A DNA stretch of 64,000 bases from Parapedobacter soli (GTDB taxonomy: Bacteria; Bacteroidota; Bacteroidia; Sphingobacteriales; Sphingobacteriaceae), in assembly GCF_025460835.1 (NCBI RefSeq), contig NZ_JAMXAY010000014.1:1-64000 (forward strand), read 5' to 3'. Below the pieces are notes generated by a model. That model had not been told where the DNA came from and did no database searches. It saw only the letters and a list, made by a program, of their open reading frames with translations. The position numbers were made by a program, and so were the translations under genes. Positions 1 to 8,775 of the stretch are shown here, one piece after another; within the stretch, counting starts at the first letter, position 1, and each line of letters begins with the position of its first letter.

Positions 1-862
1 GTTATTTGTGAGCCTTGAGTTACCCGCACAGCAACCCCTCACACATACGCAACACGGGCAGCTGCGCACGGTGGTGAACCCTGCCGCAAGCCTGATGCAG
101 CTGGGTGGCGAGGTATCAGTAATCGGCCGGAGGCAATGGGTGGGCATCGAAGGCGCGCCAACGGTATTCTGGGGCAGCGGACATATCGGGTTCGAAGGAA
201 TCGGATCGACGGCGGGGCTGAACATCCGGCATGAAAGCCTTGCCGTGGAAAAACTGACCGAAGCGAGTGTGTTTTTCGCCAAGTCGGTCCGGATTTCCGA
301 AAACGAATACCTGGGGCTGTCGCTGAATGCGGGATTCAGCTACCTCGACGGCCGCTTTTCACAGCTGGACCCCATGGATCCGGCGTTCCAGGAGGACATC
401 CGGGAAACGGATGCGTTGGTGGGCTTCGGCGTGATGCTGTACCGCCCGGAGCGCTACTATGTGGGCCTATCGCTGCCCCGATTGATGCTGGGTAACCTCG
501 GGTTGACCGGCGACAGCCGGTATCAATTTACCAACGTTTACCACCTCACCGCCGGGGCGCTCTTCCACCTGGGGCCAGACTTCCAGTTCCGGCCCTCATT
601 ACTGGTTACCTACTCCGAAAGTCTGCGGCCACAGGCGGAAGCCTCGGCGATGTTCTTCGTCAAGGAGGTGTTCGGCATCGGCGCAAACGTGCGCACGTAT
701 GGGGAGATTGCAGGCATGGCACAATTCAATTTCCCGCGTTTCGGCTTGGGTTACAGCTATCAGTTCAATCCGGGCAGTGAACCATTGAACAGGCGTATCA
801 ACAACACAACACACGAAATCGGGCTGAGCTATCGATTTGCCGCGGGTGCCGGACTGCTTTGA
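1..862 (+). CDS. PorP/SprF-type outer-membrane protein, 5' end missing
   Basis: This is the C-terminal part of a PorP/SprF family outer-membrane beta-barrel, a group linked to type IX secretion and gliding in Bacteroidota. The reading frame is open to the window edge, and the residues just before the first GTG (LFVSLELPAQQ) look like the end of a signal peptide, so the true start lies upstream. A VNPAASL stretch matches the conserved NPA motif that opens these mature proteins. Alternating amphipathic strands follow, and the protein ends in THEIGLSYRF, a typical barrel terminus. At about 284 visible residues it is nearly complete. The family call is firm; the secretion substrate and role are unknown. 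Confidence 0.8.
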   Translation, partial: LFVSLELPAQQPLTHTQHGQLRTVVNPAASLMQLGGEVSVIGRRQWVGIEGAPTVFWGSGHIGFEGIGSTAGLNIRHESLAVEKLTEASVFFAKSVRISENEYLGLSLNAGFSYLDGRFSQLDPMDPAFQEDIRETDALVGFGVMLYRPERYYVGLSLPRLMLGNLGLTGDSRYQFTNVYHLTAGALFHLGPDFQFRPSLLVTYSESLRPQAEASAMFFVKEVFGIGANVRTYGEIAGMAQFNFPRFGLGYSYQFNPGSEPLNRRINNTTHEIGLSYRFAAGAGLL

Positions 863-883
863 CGTCGTTGGTCGGGCAGGTGA

Positions 884-1249
884 TTACTTTCGTAGAATTT
901 TCTCCATGGCCTTTCCTTTGGCCAGCTCGTCGATCAACTTGTCCAAATAACGGATTTTTTGCATCAAGGGTTCCTCGATTTCCTCGACCCGGTAGCCGCA
1001 GATCAGACCCGTGATTTTTGATGCATTTGGATGGATTTGCGGCGCTTGGTTGAAGAACGTTTCAAAGTTGGTTTTGTCGTTGATGTGCTGCGTTAGGCTT
1101 CGTTCGTCGTATCCGGTAAGCCAATGGATGATTTCGTCTACTTCAGCCTTGGTTCGGCCTTTCCGCTCGGCTTTGTTAAGGTAATGGGGATAAACACTTG
1201 CAAACGACATGTTGTATACCTGCTGTAAATTGTCTGCCTTGTTAGCCAT
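884..1249 (-). CDS. DUF2200 family protein
   Basis: A 121-residue protein of the DUF2200 family, small cytosolic proteins of unknown function found in many bacteria. The recognisable block runs from [21 protein letters not shown] through the centre ([33 protein letters not shown]) to [20 protein letters not shown] at the C-terminus. It is full length for the family. It converges on the PorP-like gene with only 21 bases between the stops, and it stands alone, separated from gltA by 175 bases in which I see no gene or clear promoter. No function should be assigned. Confidence 0.85.
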   Translation of the reverse strand: MANKADNLQQVYNMSFASVYPHYLNKAERKGRTKAEVDEIIHWLTGYDERSLTQHINDKTNFETFFNQAPQIHPNASKITGLICGYRVEEIEEPLMQKIRYLDKLIDELAKGKAMEKILRK

Positions 1250-1424
1250 TGATTATCCATTTGATTCAGGTTTAAATTTCCAGATTTTTATTGATATACG
1301 CAAATGGTTCCATGTATGGGTGAGGGCGATCGTTGATTAGCTATGAAGTTTTGCTCATGAGCTTTGGAGCGTTGTTAATGAACAACAGCACCTTTTAAAC
1401 GATAACGGTTCTTCACCGTATCAC

Positions 1425-2711
1425 CTACCGCTTATCCAGCGGAATGTAATCGCGTCTTGTACTACCTGTATAGATCTGCCGGGGACGTCCGATCGGCTCC
1501 TTGTTCGCTTTCATCTCTTTCCACTGTGCAATCCAGCCGGGTAAACGTCCCAATGCGAAAAGTACGGTGAACATATCGGTGGGGAAACCCAGTGCCCGGT
1601 AAATGATACCCGAATAGAAGTCGACATTAGGGTAAAGCTTCCGGTCTACAAAATACTGGTCTTTCAGTGCTGCCTCTTCCAGTTCTTTTGCGATATCCAA
1701 TACCGGGTCGTCGATGCCCAGTTTCTCCAGTACATCATCACACGCCTGCTTGATGATTTTGGCTCGGGGGTCGAAGTTTTTGTATACGCGGTGCCCGAAG
1801 CCCATCAGGCGGAAAGGGTCTTTTTTATCTTTTGCTTTGGCAATCCACTTGGCACTGTTCCCACCGTCTTTACGGATGTTTTCGAGCATTTCGATAACGG
1901 CTTGGTTCGCGCCGCCATGCAAAGGGCCCCAAAGGGCCGAGATACCCGCAGATATGGAAGCATAAAGGTTGGCATTTGAGGAGCCAACGATGCGTACTGT
2001 AGATGCCGAGCAGTTCTGCTCGTGGTCGGCATGCAAGATCAGCAGTTTGTGCATGGCGCGGACAACGGCAGGATCTATTTTGGTGTCTTCGGTAATCTGG
2101 CCGAAGGTCATGTTCATGAAGTTGTGGACGTAGTTGAGCTCATTACGCGGGTATATTACCGGATGGCCTAGTGATTTCTTATATATCCACGATACGATGG
2201 TTGGCATTTTTGCCAACAACTTCATAATAGTCAGATTTTCTTCTTCCTCACTGGGGTTTGGATCGAGCGATTCGGGATAAAAAGCAGATAACGCCCCCAC
2301 CAGGCAAGAAAGCTGCCCCATGGGGTGCGACTTCGACGGGAAACCGTCAAAGAATTTCTTCATATCTTCGTGGATGAGCGTGTGCCTGCTGATTTTGGCC
2401 CTGAAATCTGTCAATGTGTCGGGCGCCGGCAAATCGCCATATATCAGCAAATAGGCCACTTCCAAAAACGTAGACTGCTCCGCAAGCTGCTCAATCGGAT
2501 ACCCGCGGTAGTGCAATACTCCTTTCTCACCATCCAAAAAAGTAATCGCACTTTGCGTGGCACCGGTATTCTTGAAACCGGGATCGAGCGTAACTGCACC
2601 CGTTACGTCACGCAGTTTCGAAATGTCGATGGCCTGTTCGTTTTCCGTACCCGTAATGACGGGTAATTCGTGAGATTTACCGTTTATTGATATGGAAGCT
2701 TTTTCTGACAT
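1425..2711 (-). CDS. gltA: Citrate synthase
   Basis: Condenses acetyl-CoA with oxaloacetate to citrate, the entry step of the TCA cycle, in the cytosol. All three catalytic elements are present: WGPLHGGANQA (His near residue 265), GFGHRVYKN (His near 306) and VDFYSGI (Asp near 363). The 428 residues match the length of hexameric bacterial GltA. I start it at the ATG at 2711 (MSEKASIS); a longer reading from a TTG at 2732 would begin inside the promoter box at 2730-2737, which argues against it. It is probably monocistronic, as a separate promoter stands upstream. Confidence 0.97.
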   Translation of the reverse strand: MSEKASISINGKSHELPVITGTENEQAIDISKLRDVTGAVTLDPGFKNTGATQSAITFLDGEKGVLHYRGYPIEQLAEQSTFLEVAYLLIYGDLPAPDTLTDFRAKISRHTLIHEDMKKFFDGFPSKSHPMGQLSCLVGALSAFYPESLDPNPSEEEENLTIMKLLAKMPTIVSWIYKKSLGHPVIYPRNELNYVHNFMNMTFGQITEDTKIDPAVVRAMHKLLILHADHEQNCSASTVRIVGSSNANLYASISAGISALWGPLHGGANQAVIEMLENIRKDGGNSAKWIAKAKDKKDPFRLMGFGHRVYKNFDPRAKIIKQACDDVLEKLGIDDPVLDIAKELEEAALKDQYFVDRKLYPNVDFYSGIIYRALGFPTDMFTVLFALGRLPGWIAQWKEMKANKEPIGRPRQIYTGSTRRDYIPLDKR

Positions 2712-2729
2712 ATTTTTTTGGATGAAGTG

Positions 2730-2760
2730 CAAACATAGATAAATTAGCGTTTATATGCAA
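2730..2760 (-). promoter_or_regulatory. gltA promoter (Bacteroidota type)
   Basis: Read on the minus strand, GTTGC (TTG at 2760-2758) is followed after 20 bases by TATGTTTG (2737-2730). This fits the primary sigma factor pattern of Bacteroidota, TTG/TTTG then TAnnTTTG. The box ends 18 bases before the gltA ATG, leaving a short leader of roughly 13-15 bases. Confidence 0.6.
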
Positions 2761-2830
2761 CTTATTATGCCGTAAATGACGCTTAATTTACCTGCATTAC
2801 GAGGCCCTGTGTAAGGCCTGTCGTTCCTCG

Positions 2831-3400
2831 TTATCCGTTAAACTGCGACATTGTCAGATCTACGCCGATATTGATGAAGCTATTGATGATTTGGGTGGAG
2901 CGGTCGATAAGGGCCGGCAGTTCTGCAAGTTCATCGTCATCGAAACCGCTAAGTACGTAATCGACCTGGCGGCCTTTCGGGAAATCGCTCCCGATGCCGA
3001 AGCGGAGCCGTGGGTACCCTTGCCCGCCGCACAATGCCTCGATACTCTTCAATCCATTGTGTCCGGCACTGCTGCCTTTGGGACGGAGCCTGATCTTGCC
3101 AAAAGGTAGTGCAATTTCATCGACGATGACCAATACGTCTTGCAAGGGGATTTTTAATTCATGCATCCAATAGTTGACCGCTTTGCCGCTCAGGTTCATG
3201 TAGGTGGTGGGTTTGATAAGGTAAACGCTGTTGCCACGCTGGCGGTATTCGGTATAGTAAGCGTATCGTAGGGTGGAAAAACTAGCGTCCGCCTGCTTGG
3301 CCAGTTCATCAGCAATCATGAAGCCAATGTTGTGTCTGGTGTCTGCGTATTCGTGGCCGATGTTACCGAGGCCGACAATCAACTGTTTCTTTGAAGCCAT
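2831..3400 (-). CDS. pth: Peptidyl-tRNA hydrolase
   Basis: Releases peptides from prematurely dissociated peptidyl-tRNA so the tRNA can be reused. The N-terminus IVGLGNIGHEYADTRHNIGF holds the catalytic His of the family; YMNLSGKAV and GHNGLKSI are the conserved substrate-binding blocks. From the ATG at 3400 (MASKKQ) it is 189 residues, normal for Pth. An upstream TTG reading would run into the promoter box and is rejected. It lies directly downstream of rplY, a pairing common in bacteria, but a terminator and a new promoter separate the two here, so they are probably transcribed independently. Confidence 0.96.
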   Translation of the reverse strand: MASKKQLIVGLGNIGHEYADTRHNIGFMIADELAKQADASFSTLRYAYYTEYRQRGNSVYLIKPTTYMNLSGKAVNYWMHELKIPLQDVLVIVDEIALPFGKIRLRPKGSSAGHNGLKSIEALCGGQGYPRLRFGIGSDFPKGRQVDYVLSGFDDDELAELPALIDRSTQIINSFINIGVDLTMSQFNG

Positions 3401-3407
3401 ATCCGTG

Positions 3408-3436
3408 CAAACATACAATTATTTGTGTTTTACCAA
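3408..3436 (-). promoter_or_regulatory. pth promoter, very short leader
   Basis: On the minus strand TTGG (from 3436) is followed after about 17 bases by TATGTTTG (3415-3408), identical to the gltA box. The box ends only 7 bases before the pth ATG at 3400, so the transcript would have almost no 5' leader. Confidence 0.6.
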
Positions 3437-3438
3437 TT

Positions 3439-3468
3439 AAAAAAGCACCAGCGTGATGGGCTGATGCT
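3439..3468 (-). terminator. Intrinsic terminator after rplY
   Basis: Minus-strand transcript: AGCATCAGC, a 7-base loop, GCTGGTGCT (nine pairs, one G-U), then six T. It sits 32 bases past the rplY stop and just upstream of the pth promoter, which overlaps its T tract. Confidence 0.8.
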
Positions 3469-3499
3469 CTTCTATTTTTCCTATGTTGATTACCGAACC

Positions 3500-4084
3500 T
3501 TACTTGGTAGCCTTCGCGGCTTCTTGTTCTGCTTGGCGCAACGCACGTGACATGATAACCGATACGATGGTATCGTCACCATTGTTGAGTACTTTGCCGT
3601 TTTCAACTTGCACATCCTCCACACGGACGGAACTGCCTACCTCAAGGGTATCGATGTTTACCTCGATGTATTGCGGTAAATTGTTCGGGAGTGCTTTAAC
3701 GCGTAGGCTGCGGAGTTTTTGGACTAATTTACCACCAACTTTAACCCCGGGTGAAACACCAACAAGTTTGATGGGGATGTTCAACGCAACCTCTTTACCG
3801 TCGCTCAGCTCCAGGAAGTCAACATGGCGCACTTGGTCGGTAAGTGGATGGAACTGGGCGTCTTGTAGGATCGCCTTGAATTTTTTACCCTCGATGTCGA
3901 GGTCGACGAAATGAACATCCGGTGTATAGATAACCGGCTTCAAATCAGTTGCGGACACAGAAAAGTGGTATTGTTCTTTCCCACCATAGAGTACTGCTGG
4001 TACCTTACCTTGGTAGCGCAGCTCTTTCGCGTCGCGTTTCCCTACGTTCTTTCTTGAAGAACCGCTAATAGCAATTGATTTCAT
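3500..4084 (-). CDS. rplY: 50S ribosomal protein L25 (TL5/CTC type)
   Basis: Binds 5S rRNA in the large ribosomal subunit; the long CTC form is also known as a general stress protein. The 194 residues comprise the N-terminal 5S-binding domain (RYQGKVPAVLYGG, residues about 23-35, through the HVDFLEL segment near 88-94) and the C-terminal TL5 beta domain (residues about 95-190; VNIDTLEVGSSVRVEDV). The C-terminus is a short Ala/Lys/Glu-rich tail. The gene has its own promoter and an intrinsic terminator. The neighbouring pth and prs form the widespread prs-rplY-pth order. Confidence 0.95.
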   Translation of the reverse strand: MKSIAISGSSRKNVGKRDAKELRYQGKVPAVLYGGKEQYHFSVSATDLKPVIYTPDVHFVDLDIEGKKFKAILQDAQFHPLTDQVRHVDFLELSDGKEVALNIPIKLVGVSPGVKVGGKLVQKLRSLRVKALPNNLPQYIEVNIDTLEVGSSVRVEDVQVENGKVLNNGDDTIVSVIMSRALRQAEQEAAKATK

Positions 4085-4111
4085 TGTTTTTTATTTAAAA
4101 AATTGAGGATG

Positions 4112-4144
4112 CAAAGGTATGCAATGTTTTCATATTTCGAAAAC
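4112..4144 (-). promoter_or_regulatory. rplY promoter
   Basis: TACCTTTG on the minus strand at 4119-4112, with a weaker upstream element GTTTTCG ending near 4138 (18-base spacer). The box ends 27 bases before the rplY start codon. Confidence 0.5.
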
Positions 4145-4193
4145 GAATCCGTTAAAGTTTTGTCCGCCTGTAGCTCCACGCTAATTTATAGCG

Positions 4194-5138
4194 TTAGTCC
4201 ACTTTGAATAGATTACTGATGGAGCCATGTTCATTGACATTCTTGATCGCACTCGCGAATAGACTGGCTGTTGAAAGCACTTTGATTTTTTCGCTTTGAC
4301 GTTTCAGAGGGATGGTATCTGTGACAATCAGTTCGGTCAACTGCGATTTTTCGATCGTATCGTAGGCTTCGCCCGAAAGGACGGGGTGGGTACATACGGC
4401 GCGTACGCTGGCGGCACCATTTTCCATAATAAGGGATGCCGCTTTGGATAACGTGCGGGCCGTATCGCAGATGTCATCAATCAATACGATATCCTGGCCG
4501 GTCACATCGCCGATGATCGACATGGACTCGATTTCGTTTGCCCGTTTGCGCTGCTTGTCGCAGATGACGACTTCGGCGTTGAAATATTTCGCAAATGTGC
4601 GTGCGCGGTACGAACCGCCCATATCCGGTGAGGCGATGGTAAGGTTGGGGAGGTTTAGCGACTTGATGTGCGGTACGAAAATCACCGATGCATCCAGGTG
4701 ATCTACCGGAATGTCAAAAAACCCCTGGATCTGTGCCGCGTGGAGGTCCATGGTCATGAAACGGTGTGCGCCGGCGGCTGTAATCAGGTTGGCGATCATT
4801 TTCGCGCCGATGGCCACACGGGGTTTGTCTTTGCGGTCTTGGCGTGCGAATCCGAAATACGGTACTACCGCGGTGATGTAATGTGCCGAGGCTCGCTTGG
4901 CAGCATCGATCATTAATAACAGCTCGAACAAGTTGTCGCTCGGCTGGTTTGTCGACTGGATGAGGAACACGTCGCATCCGCGGACCGATTCATTATAGAA
5001 TGGCTGGATTTCACCGTCGCTAAACCGCGAAACGGTCATTTCGCCGAGGTCTTTGCCGTAGGCGACTGCTATTTTTTTGGCTAATTCGATAGCGCCGGTG
5101 CCTGAAAAGAGCTTCACCGGATTGAATTGCAATGGCAT
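4194..5138 (-). CDS. prs: Ribose-phosphate pyrophosphokinase
   Basis: Makes PRPP from ribose 5-phosphate and ATP for purine, pyrimidine, His and Trp synthesis. Class I PRS features are visible: SRFSDGEIQPF and RGCDVFLIQST at the N-terminus, YFGFARQDRKDKPR (ATP site), MDLHAAQIQGFFDIPVDHL (metal/ATP flag region) and the PRPP loop VLIDDICDTARTL near residue 220. The start is the ATG at 5138 (MPLQFNPVKLF), giving 314 residues, the standard length. A longer open frame continues upstream through the terminator and the tRNA-Gln gene and cannot be coding. Confidence 0.96.
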   Translation of the reverse strand: MPLQFNPVKLFSGTGAIELAKKIAVAYGKDLGEMTVSRFSDGEIQPFYNESVRGCDVFLIQSTNQPSDNLFELLLMIDAAKRASAHYITAVVPYFGFARQDRKDKPRVAIGAKMIANLITAAGAHRFMTMDLHAAQIQGFFDIPVDHLDASVIFVPHIKSLNLPNLTIASPDMGGSYRARTFAKYFNAEVVICDKQRKRANEIESMSIIGDVTGQDIVLIDDICDTARTLSKAASLIMENGAASVRAVCTHPVLSGEAYDTIEKSQLTELIVTDTIPLKRQSEKIKVLSTASLFASAIKNVNEHGSISNLFKVD

Positions 5139-5208
5139 GGTGTTGTAGTTGTTTTGAGGGTCAGCAATGGATTGGGGTATTGTAATATTCTTGCGATAAA
5201 TATACGTT

Positions 5209-5246
5209 AAAAAATTACGGATTGCCAAGTGACAATCCGTAATTTT
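5209..5246 (-). terminator. Terminator after tRNA-Gln
   Basis: A perfect inverted repeat: AAAATTACGGATTG (5211-5224), 8-base loop, CAATCCGTAATTTT (5233-5246). On the minus strand it ends in a T run and lies 8 bases past the tRNA, so it should end the tRNA transcript before prs. The A/T flanks make it usable in both directions. Confidence 0.8.
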
Positions 5247-5253
5247 CTTTTTG

Positions 5254-5324
5254 TTGCCCGACCAGGATTCGAACCTAGACAAACAGAACCAAAATCTGTC
5301 GTACTACCATTATACTATCGGGCA
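5254..5324 (-). tRNA. tRNA-Gln (anticodon TTG)
   Basis: The minus strand folds as a complete cloverleaf: acceptor TGCCCGA/TCGGGCA, T arm with GGTTCGAATCC, anticodon stem ACAGA/TCTGT closing the loop TTTTGGT, so the anticodon is TTG, reading CAA/CAG glutamine. The discriminator base is A and CCA is not encoded. It has its own promoter upstream and a strong terminator downstream, so it is a single-gene transcript. Confidence 0.96.
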
Positions 5325-5360
5325 ATCCGAACTGTTTTACCACCCTTTCGAATGGGTTTG

Positions 5361-5392
5361 CAAATATAGGAGGAAGGAATAATTAATGCAAA
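5361..5392 (-). promoter_or_regulatory. tRNA-Gln promoter
   Basis: On the minus strand TTTG (5392-5389), a 20-base spacer, then TATATTTG (5368-5361): a near-perfect match to the Bacteroidota primary promoter. The predicted start leaves a leader of about 30 bases before the mature tRNA. The rest of 5325-5525 holds no other gene that I can see. Confidence 0.7.
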
Positions 5393-5525
5393 AATATTTT
5401 GTTTTTTAGTAGAATGCCCTGATTGCATGCACAATGTGTTAAAAATCTAAATATTATGTCGCTCTTATCAGACTATTCTTTATTTTCGGGGCGTGAATTT
5501 TCAGGGAACGTACGCGAAAAATGAT

Positions 5526-8500
5526 ATGAACTACAATAAAATCAATAACATTTTGGGTTGGGTGTGTGGTTTGATCGCCATGATTGTCTATGTAATGACC
5601 GTGGAGCGGACCACCAGTTTTTGGGATACGGGCGAGTTTATCGCTTCCGCTTATAAGATGCAGATCGTACACCAGCCGGGTGCCCCGCTCTTCCTGATGC
5701 TACAGAATGTTTTTTCGAACCTTGCTTTCGGCAATCCGGAGCGGATAGCCTATTGGATGAATATTGGTTCGGCTGTATCCAGCGGACTCACCATTTTGTT
5801 TTTATTTTGGACCATCACCGCATTAGCAAGGAAAGTGGTATGGAAGCCGGGGACGGAACTTTCCCAAGCAGGGCTAATCCAGATTATGGGTGCCGGAGCG
5901 GTCGGAGCATTGGCATATACCTTCACAGATACCTTTTGGTTTTCTGCAGTTGAGTCGGAAGTCTATGCGATGTCGTCACTCTGCACGGCGGTGGTATTCT
6001 GGGCCATCCTCAAATGGGAAGCACACGCCGACGAACCCCGTGCAGATAAGTGGTTATTGTTCATTGCGTATATCATGGGGCTCTCCATAGGTGTACACTT
6101 ATTGAATCTCTTGGCTATCCCAGCCATTGCACTGGTTATTTATTTCCGCCGCACAAAACAAGCTGCCAGTGGAGGGGCTATCAAAGCATTGCTCATCGGC
6201 TGTGTGGTGGTAGCCATCGTCTTGTGGGGGATTATCCAATACCTTATTAAGTTTGCCGCTTATTTCGATTTGTTTTTCGTGAACACATTGGGCATGGGCT
6301 TCGGTACCGGTGTAGTAGTGTTCGCACTGTTGGTGCTCGGCGGAACGGCGTATGGGATATGGTATTCCATCCAAAAGGTTAAACCGTTGCTTAATATTAT
6401 CCTCTTATCATTTGCATTCATCTTATTTGGCTACAGCTCATTCACCATGATCCTTATCAGGGCTAAAGCCGACCCGACGTTGAATAACAGCGACCCCGAT
6501 AATGCATTTTCATTTCTCAGCTACCTCAACCGCGAACAATACGGCGATAACCCCCTTATAAAAGGGCCTTACTTTGATTCGCGACCTATTGATATAAATT
6601 ACGGAAGTAACATCTACCGTAAGGGTGCGGAAAAATATGAAGTGGCGGGGCGCAACTTCGACTATGTGTACGACCGGGAGACCGTATTCCCGCGTATCCA
6701 CAGTAGCCGGGAGACGTCGCATCAGCAATATTACCGCAATTACCTGAACCTCGGTGAGAATGAACAGCCGACCTTCGGCGATAACCTGCGTTTCTTCTTC
6801 AGCTACCAGGTGGGGCATATGTATGGCAGGTATCTCCTTTGGAATTTCGTAGGCCGGCAGAATGACCAGCAGGGTCATGGCGACTTCACCACTGGCAATT
6901 GGATCAGCGGCATCAAGTTTGTCGACCAATTGCATGTGGGTGGACAGAATGCACTACCCGAATCATTGAAGTCTGACCCCTCGCACAACCGCTTTTATTT
7001 CTTGCCACTCATATTGGGGCTGATCGGTGCCTTCTGGCATTTCAAACGCCGTCAGAAAGACGCTGGTGTGGTGGGCTTATTGTTTTTCTTCACCGGATTG
7101 GCAATCGTGCTTTACCTCAACCAAAACCCACTGCAGCCCCGGGAGCGCGACTATGCGTATGCGGGATCATTTTACGCATTTGCCATTTGGATCGGCTTGG
7201 GAGTGATCGGTATCAGCGAATGGCTAAAGAAGCTCAACGGGAAAGCTGCCGCGTGCGTGGCAACGGCCATCGGTCTGCTGGCCGGGCCTATTATCCTTGC
7301 CAACGATGGTTGGGACGACCATGACCGTTCGCAAAAATACCTTGCCCGCGACATCGCCAAAAACTACCTGGAGTCTTGTGCGCCTAATGCTATTTTATTT
7401 ACTTATGGTGATAACGATACCTACCCGCTGTGGTACGCACAGGAGGTAGAAAATGTTCGCCCAGATGTGAGGGTGGTAAACCTAAGCTTGCTCAGCGCTG
7501 ATTGGTACGTACGCCAGATGACGAAGAAGGTGAACGAGGCCGACGGGCTACCGATCAACATCCCTGAGGAAAAGTACGTAAAAGGGGTGCGCGATGTTAT
7601 TTATTATCAGGATGCCAAAATCCCCGGGGCAGTGGAATTGAAAGACATCGTGGCACTCATGCTTTCGGACAACCCGAACGATAAGCGGCCGATGCAAAGC
7701 GAACAGCCGGAAAATTTCCTGCCTACCAAAAACTTGCGGTTAACAATCGATAAGGAAGCTGTTATCGGAAATGATGTGGTGCCGGAAGCCTGGCAGGACA
7801 GTATCACAGACGTTATGCAGTGGACGTATAACCGAAATTACGTATCGCGGGCAGAATTGGCTATTATGTCGATTTTGGTCAACAATAAATGGGAGCGGCC
7901 GGTTTATTTCGCCAGTACGGTTCCGAGTGAAAACTTCATGGGACTGGACGACTATCTCGTTTCAGAAGGGTTTGCCCTTCGGCTGATGCCGATAGCTATG
8001 CAGCCCAATACGTCGCAGGGGCTGGTGAATGCGGAAGCGGTCTATGACAATGCGATGAACAAATATGTGTGGGGCAATATCAAGGATGCTTCATATATCG
8101 ATCCGGAATCCTATCGGATGATTAGCTTGATATTGAATAATATATATGCTATGCCAGCCGAAGCACTCATCGCATCCGGTAAAAAGGAGCAGGCAAAAGA
8201 ACTGTTGAACAATGCTTTGGAGTACATGCCGGAACGTATTTACCGCATTATGGACTCGTACGGATATTCGTTCGTCGCAGAGAACCTGTATGCCGTCGGG
8301 GAGAACGACAAGGCGAATGCGCTGATTGAGCGGAATGTCGATTACTTGGCAGGCCAGCTCCAATACTATGCCGCAATAGCCGAAACCAAGCCGAACTTGG
8401 AGATGCAGAATATCCAATCCAGTATGTTTACCCTGAATCGGTTCGCAGCAGCAGCGCAAGAAAATGGCGAGGATGAGTTGGCAGCGCGCGTATCGGATGT

Positions 8501-8552
8501 TTTCAGCCAATATGAGACACGTTTTTTCGGCGGATTGCCGACTAGCCCATAG
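5526..8552 (+). CDS. DUF2723 polytopic membrane protein (GT117-like)
   Basis: A 1008-residue member of the DUF2723 family, which is placed with glycosyltransferase family 117 and resembles protein O-mannosyltransferase-type membrane enzymes. The hallmark N-terminus is here: TTSFWDTGEFIASAYKMQIVHQPGAPLF (conserved Asp/Glu region after the first membrane helix). About ten or more hydrophobic segments fill residues 10-330 and 500-620, followed by a soluble C-terminal half with a TPR-like helical end. The ATG at 5526 (MNYNKINN) fits family N-termini better than the GTG at 5493. It is likely to transfer a lipid-linked sugar on the outer face of the inner membrane, but donor and acceptor are unknown. 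Confidence 0.88.
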   Translation: MNYNKINNILGWVCGLIAMIVYVMTVERTTSFWDTGEFIASAYKMQIVHQPGAPLFLMLQNVFSNLAFGNPERIAYWMNIGSAVSSGLTILFLFWTITALARKVVWKPGTELSQAGLIQIMGAGAVGALAYTFTDTFWFSAVESEVYAMSSLCTAVVFWAILKWEAHADEPRADKWLLFIAYIMGLSIGVHLLNLLAIPAIALVIYFRRTKQAASGGAIKALLIGCVVVAIVLWGIIQYLIKFAAYFDLFFVNTLGMGFGTGVVVFALLVLGGTAYGIWYSIQKVKPLLNIILLSFAFILFGYSSFTMILIRAKADPTLNNSDPDNAFSFLSYLNREQYGDNPLIKGPYFDSRPIDINYGSNIYRKGAEKYEVAGRNFDYVYDRETVFPRIHSSRETSHQQYYRNYLNLGENEQPTFGDNLRFFFSYQVGHMYGRYLLWNFVGRQNDQQGHGDFTTGNWISGIKFVDQLHVGGQNALPESLKSDPSHNRFYFLPLILGLIGAFWHFKRRQKDAGVVGLLFFFTGLAIVLYLNQNPLQPRERDYAYAGSFYAFAIWIGLGVIGISEWLKKLNGKAAACVATAIGLLAGPIILANDGWDDHDRSQKYLARDIAKNYLESCAPNAILFTYGDNDTYPLWYAQEVENVRPDVRVVNLSLLSADWYVRQMTKKVNEADGLPINIPEEKYVKGVRDVIYYQDAKIPGAVELKDIVALMLSDNPNDKRPMQSEQPENFLPTKNLRLTIDKEAVIGNDVVPEAWQDSITDVMQWTYNRNYVSRAELAIMSILVNNKWERPVYFASTVPSENFMGLDDYLVSEGFALRLMPIAMQPNTSQGLVNAEAVYDNAMNKYVWGNIKDASYIDPESYRMISLILNNIYAMPAEALIASGKKEQAKELLNNALEYMPERIYRIMDSYGYSFVAENLYAVGENDKANALIERNVDYLAGQLQYYAAIAETKPNLEMQNIQSSMFTLNRFAAAAQENGEDELAARVSDVFSQYETRFFGGLPTSP

Positions 8553-8729
8553 TTGATCCGGTATTGAGGAGGGCGTCGGGGCCTAGCCGACATAGCGGCT
8601 GGAGGGGAAGTGGCGGGGTATTACGGGCCCGGGAACCGGTTGTGTTCGACGTAGATGGCCGACTGTGGGACCGGCTGCCATGGCGTGAAAAATATCCCTG
8701 TAGCAGCCCTATTAGTGAAAAAAATATAG

Positions 8730-8737
8730 TAGTTTTG
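8730..8737 (+). promoter_or_regulatory. pyrR-pyrB promoter -7 box
   Basis: TAGTTTTG matches TAnnTTTG and ends 38 bases before the pyrR ATG. I find no clear TTG element at the expected distance upstream. The rest of the 223-base gap after the DUF2723 gene is GC-rich and shows no gene. Confidence 0.45.
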
Positions 8738-8775
8738 CACCCGTATCCCGTGTTCAATTTGAAAGTTCAGCTCAG

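Noticed and set aside
2712-2732. TTG start seven codons upstream for gltA
   Set aside because: The TTG lies inside the promoter box at 2730-2737, and MSEKASIS at 2711 gives the normal citrate synthase length.
4178-4194. Hairpin ACGCTA-taaat-TAGCGT at the prs stop
   Set aside because: It overlaps the stop codon and has no T run on the minus strand, so I do not call it a terminator.
5139-5282. N-terminal extension of prs
   Set aside because: The frame is open but runs through the hairpin terminator and the tRNA-Gln gene; family length and N-terminus start at 5138.
8553-8775. Possible small gene in the GC-rich gap before pyrR
   Set aside because: The two opposed 71-residue frames have no recognisable content and the region ends in the pyrR promoter.
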